This document shows, one piece after another, positions 23,259 through 33,181 of a DNA stretch of 64,000 nt. Positions within the stretch are counted from its first letter, which is position 1. Each line of letters begins with the position of its first letter. The notes under the pieces were generated by a model. It saw nothing but the letters and a program-made list of their open reading frames with translations, made no database searches and was not told the DNA's origin. A program made the position numbers and the translations under genes. Source of the stretch: Marasmius tenuissimus (lineage: Eukaryota > Basidiomycota > Agaricomycetes > Agaricales > Marasmiaceae); the NCBI GenBank assembly GCA_029532415.1, contig JAQOTA010000050.1, positions 1,240,001 through 1,304,000 of the forward strand, written 5' to 3'.

Positions 23259-25527
23259 CTACGTAACATACCTGAATGCAGGATTCTTCCAATCAGAAAT
23301 ATCCTGCACGCCAGTTCTAGATTCGTCATAAACCACTCGTCCCTCCGCTACGGCCTTGTCGCGTCTTTTGTTACAGATGACGAAGACGAGACGCAGGAGA
23401 AGGATGACGACAATTTCAAGTGCGCGAGAGACGAGGCATGCCACGACACCGGTGAGGTATCCGGGTGCTTCGCTTTCGAAGAAGAAGAAAGGTCCAACGA
23501 TGTTGCTATGAGTCGTATAGTTGGGTCGGCGGGAAATGGGAAGTGGGGGTGAAAGAAAGCTTACCCGACTGCGAGACCCAAGAAGACGGCGGCACTCGCG
23601 ATGGCCTTTTTGGTGTCACCACCAACATTACCAGACACTAGGGAGAGCCCCAGCACGAACACACAGTTTGACGCGCCCGTCATCCCTGTTTGATCAGAGT
23701 ACGTGAGTTGATGATATGGTACGCGGTCATGGAAGGAAACATACAGTATCCTGCCAATCTGGCGGCGGTCCCCTCGCACCAAGCAATCATCGCGAAACCG
23801 ATGACCGTCGGAACATTCGCGAAAGCCATAAGGTATGTCCTATATCCGCGGGGTAGTTTGTGGTTGATGTAGGTAGCGATGAGGATGAACCCCACGATAC
23901 AGAAACCGTACGGGATCTGCATCAACGCCGTTTCGAGAGCGTCAAAACCGAATCCTTGGACAATGAGGGTACCACTACCGAGGACCAAGACGTTTAGTCG
24001 ATGACGGCAGAAGAATAAGGGAGCGGAGGGTTACAAGTTAGATGTCCCGCCGTTAGGAACATTTGCCGTGAATCCGAACAGGAAGAATAGGTAGATCTTG
24101 ATGTCCATGAACGCCTCGATCGCTTGGTCCCATTTGAACCTGGCCGCCGTGAAGATTCGTCAGGATCAATCGACTCGACGGAACGACGTGAAAGATACTG
24201 ACTGTCTTGATCCTCCAATGTTCTGGTCCTTTCTCTTCCTACTGACAATGATCAGCCTTTCTTGACGAGTGAACCAATGCGTTCGCGCGGGCGAGTCAGG
24301 GACGAAGATGTATAGGAAGACGGCCCATGCGCTGCAGAGTGCTCCTATGATCAAGAACTCGTATTTCCATGATGGGAGGCTCCCTGAGTGACACGAGATT
24401 TTTAGGTTCGACGAATGAAACGAAAATCATAGGAATCACCTTTGATGTGTCCAATGGCGTATCCTAAAAGACCGCCCAACGCAATGCCAAAACCGTTTGC
24501 TCTGCGGAAAAAACGTGAGACTTTGTTGGCGGTGGCTGGCAAGTTACACTGGAACTCCCAACTCACAGGTACCAATATCCGATTCGCGAAGGTTGTTGCT
24601 CTCGGGTATACCAGATTGAGGTAATCAGGACAAAGGCGGGGTCAGCTGTTGCCTCGGCAGCGCCCGATAAAACTCGGAGGATGGCGAGTTCGGTGAAATT
24701 ACGTGATGCGGCCTGAGCCATTAGGAGAACACCCCATAGAAATATCTAACTGACGTTTCTCAGTGCCTGGAGAGGTGTTCGAGCGTAGATGATACGTGCA
24801 TTGACGGCAAGGTACTTGTTGACGGGGAATTTCTGCATCAGGAGGTTGGTTGGGAACGCCCATGCAACCCAGCCGACTTCACGGCGTAAATGAGGCAAAA
24901 CTGTGAGTTAGACGATGGAAGAACGTACAGTAGAAGAGACTAGACAGCCAACTCTGTATTCATGTGAGCAGGACAAACGAAGTGAGGCTACGGAAGGCTA
25001 CGAACATATTCAGTCTTGCCGAGGTTCAGGTCTTTCTTGACTATCGACCCCTGGTCAGCAATGGGTAGAATGGTGTGAGGTTCGCGGCGTACTTCCAAAG
25101 ATCGCTGCGTAAGAGAGCGTAGTCTTGTCGCTAGAGACAATGACTGAGTTCAGAACGTCCATCCTCCGTAGATATCACATACACGTAGTAGAACTATCAC
25201 AAGAAAATCAGTCGCTGTAAGGGAGGGAACATGCTTCGAGTTGACTGCACGCACCATGTAGCAAACAGCGAGCGCCGGGATGATCAAGAGGTCCACCTTC
25301 CTTTCGATACGTTTCACCTCCTTCGGATCCAGCTCAGTTTGGTTCATCTTGACGACGTCGGCGAGAAATCGAGGCGACGGATTCTTCTTCAGGAAGTACC
25401 CAAACCTGCCTGAGGGTCGATCTTCGTCGTTCACCGAATGGTCATCGCGGAAATCGATCTCCTCCACCGAGGCTTTCTCCGCATCTTTCTGAGAAGAGCT
25501 GGACGGATTCCCTGTTGCTGAAGCCAT
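23259..25527 (-). CDS. MFS transporter, allantoate permease (Dal5-like) family
   Basis: Predicted plasma-membrane permease of the anion:cation symporter branch of the major facilitator superfamily, about 500 residues in a dozen or so exons on the minus strand. The start at 25,527 precedes a hydrophilic N-terminus (DFRDDHSVNDEDRPSG). RIERKVDLLIIPALAVCYM leads into helix 1, then FYYVDKTTLSYAAIFG, the Dal5-type signature, and WVAWAFPTNLLMQKFP follows. Later exons give TREQQPSRIGYWY, FTRQERLIIV, ALMQIPYGFC and MTGASNCVFVLGLS. The end reads NPAFRYVT. All these are typical positions in the family, so the protein looks complete. The intron after KYLAVN appears to use a GC donor (gcacgt). The substrate cannot be told from sequence; relatives carry small organic anions such as allantoate, vitamins or nicotinate-type compounds. 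It is the only intact copy of three. Confidence 0.88.
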
Positions 25528-26254
25528 GGCGAGTGGGGAAGGGCCTGAGCGACGAAAAAGAGTTGATGCAAAAGTCTTCTTATATCCTTCGAGGACATTC
25601 TATGACAGATGGAATTTGCTCTCCCGCGAACGGTCCGTGTACCTAGCATACCACACAAAGATCAGATGGTGTGGGGAAGCGGAGAAGTGAATATAAATAG
25701 CGGACCGCTGCCCCCACCTACAGTTGAATTCCATGCTCTCTTTTGCTCCGCTAAGGCAAAAATCTGGAAGAATCCGGTGTCTGTTACATACTGTGTTCCT
25801 GTCCCATGATACAAAATACGACGCTCTAACTTCTCAATTCGATCCGAATGAATGATCGATAGTCTTCGACATTCTTGGCCCTTGTCAGCTGGAGGTGTTG
25901 CAATGTTGTTCAGTTGGGTGTCTAACAAATAGACAAGGTGGACTTCCAGTCAGAGTCGTCCCTGGGACAAGGTAGGTGAGTTCAAGATTGGGCCTACTTT
26001 TCCTTTGAAGAAGTCGCGTTCTCTCCCGATACTGGAGCAACTCACGAGTTTTTCGAGCCCAGGATGCTGATCTATCCATGAATGAGCGAGTTTGCGCGAA
26101 GAGGGAGACTTTGACCGGAGATGTTGGCTCAATGCGAAAAGACGCCCGACCCCAACAAGCGTGTTCCCAGTTGGATTTCCCACGATTCACCCTCACGTCC
26201 CGACGATCAGCTGCGACCTAGGCGCCGTTTACTTCGGGCTCCACTACACAACAG
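25528..26254. promoter_or_regulatory. Divergent intergenic region between MFS gene and F-box-like gene
   Basis: About 730 bases separate the two genes, which point away from each other, so both promoters must lie here. Minus-strand open frames (25,662-25,928 and 25,885-26,196) have no recognisable content. A tataaata stretch occurs near 25,690. Confidence 0.4.
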
Positions 26255-26320
26255 GTGAGAACAATTTCCCTTGAGGGCTATCGCGTTCTGACGCCTCAAT
26301 TCAACGTTGTTTTAGTACAA

Positions 26321-27944
26321 ATGCCTCGCAAGAAACGTGCCACCCGCAAACCAAAGGATGTCGTTCTCCCTACGCGTCGACCAGCACCAGATCTCCCCTT
26401 GGAAGTGGTTTCTTTGATCATGGAGGAGTTCGATGAGTGGTCGGAACGAGAAACACTGAAAGCGTGTTCGTCAGTGTCATGGGTCTGGAAACAAGCAGCG
26501 CAGCCTCGTATCTTCACCCGCATCGAGATTACGAATGGCGTACAGTGCAAGTTTTGGAGCAGGAAGATCAAGAAATTCCCCCATATCGGTCCATACGTCA
26601 AGAAACTCTCTCTATCTGACCCGGATGACGACTGTATGGGCCGCCCATACCTGCGCGGAAGGGCTGCGAAGACTCTCCTATCGAGCTTGACAAGTTTGAA
26701 AATGCTGGAATTGGATGACTTCAAGCGTTGGGGACCGGTGGAACAGCGGCTTGTCAGGGGACTTCGAACGGTGCAATCTCTTCGGGTGGACGGGATACCA
26801 GGATTGAGTCGCAGTAGAGACCTCCCCGATCTCTTCTACACGCTTTCGAATGTCGACGCCTTCATTCCAGGGGAGGTGGGCGAAGAATATGACGAGACGA
26901 AAGTTGGCCCCATCCAAGAGTCGGGTGTAGCACTGCAGGGGCGTTTACCAGAAGGCGGGAAGGCAAGATTTTTGCGGGAACTTGTTCTTTTCGATGCACA
27001 GATAGGCATCGACAAGCTCATGTGGTTAACAGGTCCGGCTTTCGATCTCTCGACCTTACGGCATCTCTCACTGTCCTGGAGTGATTTTTTCGCTCTCGAA
27101 ACTGTTCCCTACTTTACGGCTCTTGACGATCTCATTCGTCTCGTGGGAGAGCACGTAGAGGACCTTCATCTCGACATACCTCTTCCGTTTTTTTATGAAG
27201 AGATCCTCGACCCAATTTTTCTAACGAGCAATCCTCTCGACCTTCTATCTAGTATGTGCTTCCCTTGTCTTGCTTCTCAGCCTCATTTATACCTCGGTTT
27301 TAGCTCATTTCACTCATTGCGGACCGCTGCGATGCTTTACTGCGCTTAAGCGGGTCACCTTCGCAGCTGACATCGAGGAATGCAGCATTTCCCTTGCACT
27401 CAACACTATGTTAGCTATACTCAAGACGCTGGCAGCACCCCACCTCGAGGTCATAGGGCTCGTAAGTGGACTCGTCGCTCCGTGTTTCCAGATAGAGGGT
27501 GCTTTGGGCGAGATCGCGGATTGGACAACATTGGATGATTTAGTTGTTGGGAAGAGTTTTCCATCGCTACGGTCGCTGATATTCAGGATCAACATGCGAC
27601 CTAATACCACCTCACGTCATTGGGAGACCACTCGCGATATCATCCAAACCAGTCTTCCTCGCGCGTTCTCGAAGGATCTGTTGCGCCTCTATGTCAGCTA
27701 CGACACGTTTGATTAGCGGGACCGGCGACAGGCGAGTACCATTGAGTTCCTCTGTGAATTACTCTCTTCTAACTCTTTGTATCAAGACTGGCAAAACGGC
27801 TTTGGATGGCCTGTCCTCCCGGATGGCTGGGATGTCGCCGCTTCGGGATCAAGTGTTCTTCCACCCCTCGAACTAGATCTCTTCGCTAGATTCTCTTCTT
27901 GGTCTCTTGAACATACAGTAGGCTTCTACGCGTCAGACGACTAA
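26321..27944 (+). CDS. F-box-like / leucine-rich protein
   Basis: Probable substrate-recognition protein of an SCF-type ubiquitin ligase. After a basic N-terminus (MPRKKRATRKPKD) comes a degenerate F-box at about residues 25-70 (DLPLEVVSLIMEEF...CSSVSWVWKQAAQPRIF). Irregular leucine-rich segments follow (SLTSLKMLELDDF, LRHLSLSWSDFF, LVGEHVEDLHLD). A 5'-UTR intron (26,255-26,315) probably precedes the start, and a coding intron lies at 27,252-27,303. The main frame ends with UAG at 27,714-27,716 after 447 residues. The same frame then stays open for 75 more codons, with a Trp-rich, protein-like sequence (QDWQNGFGWPVLPDGWDVAA), to a TAA at 27,942-27,944. Either a 39-base intron removes the stop, it is read through, or it is a mutation. 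I give the longer extent because the extension looks coding. Such F-box families are greatly expanded in Agaricomycetes. Confidence 0.7.
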
Positions 27945-28261
27945 TGAAGATCGAGACAAGGCTCAAAGAGTGATCATCGCTTGGGCCTGGTTGGGGTGGC
28001 GACGAGAAAATTGTTAAAGGGTTTCTGCCATCAAGAGGGTTCTTCTCCTCAAGATGGTTCAGAGTCTTCGCACAAGACTTCTTTTGTACTTTGCAAACAA
28101 TACAGTTACATTCTGTACAAGGTCCTACACATATACAGTTTTGATTCGAGGTCAACATGTAGTCGCACTGCCCCAATCCAATTGCTCAGTTCCTGCGTTT
28201 CCTTGCAGCTCCCAGTCGCTTAGGCTATATACAACGTGAGTCATACGTATTGAGGACGTCA

Positions 28262-31200
28262 TTATACACTCACTTTCTTCTCGTTGTCTTGATCGGCTTT
28301 GCGAGCGGATGCCGTCTTCTGCGAATGAGCTGTCACCGACGTGTTGCGAGCCCCGATCCCATACTTTACGCTCACCTGCTTCTTGTTGGGCGGAACGTCC
28401 TCAACTCTGCTCTCCCGGTCTGATTTATCTTCCGCCGCCAGCTGTGTGAATGTGGGGGATTGCGGACTTGTAACGCGACTGGGGCCCTCCGATATTACGG
28501 TCCTACTGACGAACACTCGTGATTGGGAGTTCGGGCGCTATCAGATGCGAGGGTCAGAGAAGGTGATATTGAACGTTTCGACGGAAACCATACCGAGGCA
28601 CCACCCGGCGGAGAGCTGCTATTCATCCATATGTTCAGGTCAACCATCGACTTCGACTGGCCTTCTTGTTCGTGAGCTTGACCTTGATTCTTCAGACACT
28701 TTGCCAATGTCGACTCCAGTGCATCGATCTTCGCCTGCAGGGTGCTAATCATATTGTCTCGCTGGGAAAAAGTAAGTAGGTACTCCACACAAGGGGAGGG
28801 TGGCATACTCGTCGTAAGTCGTTCTCCTTCTCCACCATGTCTTGCTCGTGCATAGTCTGCGTCGTCTTCATGATGAGGTTAACGAGCTCCTTTTCTGAGT
28901 CGTTCTATGATGCTAGTCAGTGTAAGGAACACTTGAGAGGACAGAAGGCACATACAAGTTGCCCTTCGCTATATCGCTCCTGCACGGTGCCCTCCATCCT
29001 TCGGAGCTCTTGATTCTCAGCCTCGAGAGTTTCAATCTTGACAAGAGTTGCCTTCATTTGCGCCTCAACCCCTTGAGCTCGAGTTAACTCTTCTTGAACC
29101 GTCGCGGCCCTATCCTTCGTTGTCTGTAGCTCAGTACCGAGTTTTGAGAGTTCCGTCTTGAGGTCTTGCACTTGGGTGGAGGCGCGCTCAAAGCTCTTCT
29201 CTGCAACCTCCGCCCTCTTGCTTTCCGTTTCAAGCAGCTTGCTTCCAATTCGTTCTAGTCCGTCTTGGAAGTCCGCAGATGTCCGAGCCAACGCATCGTC
29301 GTGAGCTTTCTCGTGCCCCTTGAGTTGCTCCAGAGCGTCGCGAAGAGCATTCATAGCTTTCTGTTGATCCATATCAGTCTCTTGATTGCGATGTTCCTCG
29401 ACAAGGTTCCTCAGTTTCGATGTTTCGTCCAAACTCCTGTTTAGAGCTTCCTGTAGGGTCCTCTTCTCCGTTTTTATATCAGCCCTAAGAGCATCCGCTT
29501 TGGCGTAGTCGTCCCGTAGACGATCAAGGGTGACTTGTAGATTGTTCTTCTGTTCTCCCAGGATGCTGTAATCGGCCTTAGCATTTCCAAGGTTGGTTCT
29601 AGTGATCTCGAGGCTGGTGTCGAGGCTGACCTATAGAGATCACACCAATCGGTCGGTATATGCAGCGACTTGAGACCATTGACTCACGAGTTTGGCTTGA
29701 AGTTGGTCAACCTGAGCTTGTAAGGCTGATCGTTGCTCCGTTAATACGGCCACCTCCGCTTGGCGCTTGCCTTCAACAGTTTCGAGTTTGGCCTATCGTT
29801 ATGTTTAGCCTGTGAGGCACGACGATGAGAGAGAGGGAGGGATGACGTTACCAGATTCTCTTTTTCGGAAGCAAGCAACCGCTCCTAGGTGGCAATGTTG
29901 GTCGTTCGAAATAAGAACGGATTGTGAACTCACGAGTTTCGCTTGAAGCTGATCAACTTGAGCCTGGAGGGCTGACCGCCGTTCTGTAAGCACGGCCACT
30001 TCCGTTCGGTGCTTGCCCTCATTAGCTTCCAAGTTGGCCTGCAGGTCTTCTCAGCCCTCGAGTTGTCGCGATGACAGTGAGCATACCGCGTTCTCCTTCT
30101 CTGAAGCGAGCAAGCGCTCCTTATAAGCAATATCAGCCATTCAAGACGTTCAACATGAGGGTAATGCACATACCTGCAAGTCTCCGCTATGCTCCTTCGC
30201 AAGCTTCAACATCGTCGCCTGCGAGTCAAACCTGTCCTGCAGAACCTACATAGGGCTGAGGTGAGACGGGGTCTTGCCGACTTGGCTATGGTGCCTACTG
30301 CAAGACGACTGGTCGATTGGTGGAGCCTGGAGACAACATTATGAAATTCTTCAGAACAAGAGTGCAACGACCCTCACTCTGCTTCACGTTCTCTGAGCTC
30401 CATGCCCAGTCTCTCCACCTTTAGGTCAGATCCTTTGAGTCTTTCTTCAAGATCCTTCCTCGTCTTCCGGGACTCCGATTCAAGCGTCTTCATTTTCTCT
30501 GAAACATGCTCGCACTTGGAGATGGCAACGGCCTCTCCGGTGTTAGCCGTACGAATCAGGCCTTCAAGCTCTTGGACTTTGGAGGTTGCCTTTGCTACAC
30601 TGCATCGTCGGTCAGTAAAGTATTTGAATGATTTCGGGGCAGACTGACTTGGCTTTCAGGCTCTCCTCGGTTTTCTCGGATGTCTCCAGTTTACTTCGTA
30701 AGAGGGTTATCTCTTGTTCTTGGGATCGCGTCCGAGCTTGGGCAGTTTCTAGTCGTTCTGACTCCCTTCGTCCAATGGCAAATAAGTCAAGTCACTGAAC
30801 GCAAACAACATGGAGCATACGTAGTTTGCCTTTGGACAGCATCTTGTAGCCTCGCAGTCGTAAGTTGAACATCCAAGCTCAGCTTTCGATTCCTGAAAGC
30901 GAAGAGGTCGGCTTGAGGCAACATCGGCCATGTAATTCTGCTCACTGTTCAAGGAAGTTCTCGGTTTCCTTCGCCTTTGCCTTCAACTCCCCCTGGAGCC
31001 TTTCAATCCTGGAGCCTGGCAATGAGCAGAGTGTAAGATGATATATTGCGACGAACTTACTGTTCCTCAGAATCGGCTACCTGCACCTCCAGTTTCGCAC
31101 CTTCTGCCGCGAGGGCAACATCCTCTGCCTGCCTTTTGACCAACTTCTCCGTCAAGTGGTTGATCCTGTCACCTGTGGAAGAGTCAGAACGTCAAACAGG

Positions 31201-32780
31201 AAGAACTAAGCCAGGACGTACTGGCATTCTCGAGGAGACTGGCAGTTCGAGTCAGGTTCGCGCTCTCCTCCTTCCTCAGATTCTCAAGAATTTCGACTTT
31301 CTCTTTATACTCGACGACCTGGGCACCCAGGACGTGCAACTTGTCCCGTAGCAAATCAATTACTCTCTGGGCTACAAAGAGAGTGAGTGTTGTGGTAACG
31401 GGTTCAGTCCGTGAGAAACGAACCATCGCTCCGGTCGTTTTGCAGTTCTTGTACTAGATTTTGGGTTTCCACGCTCTTCAACAGGCGTCGGCCTGAAGGG
31501 TCAAGAAGAGGCTCGATCTCTATCAATAACAAGTCAGCCCGAGAAATCGAGATGAAGGCAGACAGGATGACGGACGCTTGAACTGATCGGTAGCGGTCAA
31601 CTTCAGGTCGACTAGTTCATCTTTGACAAGTTGGAGATTCTTGTGCGAATGATCGTGCTTATGCTTCAGCTGTTCTAGGGTTGCTTGCATTGCCTGGCAG
31701 CTAGTGAAGGGTGAGTCAGGCTTGTCTGACGCGGTGAAGAAGCAGTAACTTACTTCCTGCCTAGATTCTCTATCCCTCTCTTCGCCGTCTCCTTCACTTT
31801 AGCTATCCTCTCCTCGCTCTCCTGTAATCTCCTCTGCAGCAAGTTCGTATTTTCCAATCCCCCAGCCAATTCCTTCTCCTTTTCGTCGAGCAAAGCCTGT
31901 TGCGACTGCTGAGCCCTTTCTGCTTCTGCCAGAAGTTCCCTGATCTGCAACAGCTCTTCTTCTTTCATGGCGATGTCTCGATTATGCGCATTCGAAGCGG
32001 ACTCGAGATTGAGGATTCTCTTCTTTAGCTCAGAATTTTCGGACTGCGCGGAAGCGACTTGGGATTTCAGATTCGCAGTAAGGACGCGCTGTTCCGAGTC
32101 AATGTATGCGTCAAAAGTGCTGCCAACAGACAGATAGAGCGTCACTTGCCTCCTCTGCCAGCTGCGATTTCACTATTTTCGCTTCTTTCATGCGACGGTT
32201 CATCAAATCCGACAGGTCGAGCTCGTCGTCATCAGCCTCGGGGTTGTGAGAGCCAGAACGATTGGAAGGTGTGAGAGAAGCTGCTCGTGAGATGAATCCC
32301 GGGTTTTCCGAAGGCGTTGGTAAGTACTGTTGTACTTCTTTGACTTCGTACTGAGATTGGTATTTCGTTCGATTGAACTGCTCGGTCGATTTTGTGTTAG
32401 AGGAAGGAGTGATGACCTGGTAGTCATCTGCGGGTCCTAGAGCTGATACGTGATCGTGAGTGACCTCAAGTGATCGATAAATCGATGAGAGCCCTACGAG
32501 AAACTGGTTCCTGCTTCGCTGCAGTGCGCTGAGGCGTTTGGAAGTGTGTTGATGGATGAAAGATTCGAGGTGAATGGTGTTGCTCATTCCTGTTCTGATC
32601 AAAGCTAGGCCGTTGGTGGCTCGATTTCATTGCACGGCTGAGAACAAAGGACGGTTGTGAGTTCGTTCCATGTTGAGGGTATCTGTCTGCTGGGCGAGAG
32701 GACAAGCCAAACGAGAAGACATTCTTGGTAGGCTTGCTGGTTTTGGATACGTTGTGATGACTATACGCGCCACCTTCCAT
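28262..32780 (-). CDS. Large coiled-coil protein, function unknown
   Basis: Roughly 1,100-1,150 residues in 20 or more exons, which I could chain in frame through GT-AG introns of about 48-60 bases over almost the whole length. The N-terminus (start at 32,780) is polar and Ser/His-rich. A long heptad-rich rod follows (for example SELKKRILNLESASN, VVEYKEKVEILENL, TEVAVLTERRSALQAQVDQL). The C-terminus is Ser/Thr/Pro-rich and basic and ends DQDNEKKVSV. One conserved-looking non-coil segment is IEPLLDPSGRRLLKSVETQN. The only junction I could not settle is near 32,090-32,160. Exons at 30,087-30,119 plus 29,934-30,038 are duplicated in tandem as 29,852-29,884 plus 29,688-29,792. The shape resembles cytoskeletal, tethering or meiotic axis proteins, but no family motif decides this. 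It shares a 401-base divergent promoter with the next gene. Confidence 0.8.
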
Positions 32781-33181
32781 GTTGGTGTGGTCAAGAAACA
32801 GAGCAAAGGAGGGTGCGCCGGTAACGATAAGCTCGCTACAAATTCGCAACGATGAGCGCGACGATGATGGTGCCAGGTGCAAGATCAATACAGGCTGAGG
32901 ATGGTGCCGAGGAACGTAGGTCACAGACCACGTGAGCTTGTAACACCCGAGCAACATTGTCCAAACACCAGTAAACACCAGCTCGCTGCCCGCACCGTCA
33001 CGGTGGCCATGCAGCAAGACCTTCGGGGAGTCTATTCGCCGTCGGATGGCAGCGAGGGGTACGATTCCTACAAGCTTTTTGTGAATATTGCTTCCTCACA
33101 ACGATTTCCAGCCCCATACTACGTGACCATGTAAATGAAACTATCGCCCTTGAACACTTGAATCATCATGAACCGATCAGT
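32781..33181. promoter_or_regulatory. Divergent promoter region between two coiled-coil genes
   Basis: The two genes start 401 bases apart and point away from each other. No clear TATA box is visible. A minus-strand frame continues upstream of 32,780 to 33,017 but looks non-coding, which is why the internal ATG was taken as the start. Confidence 0.45.
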
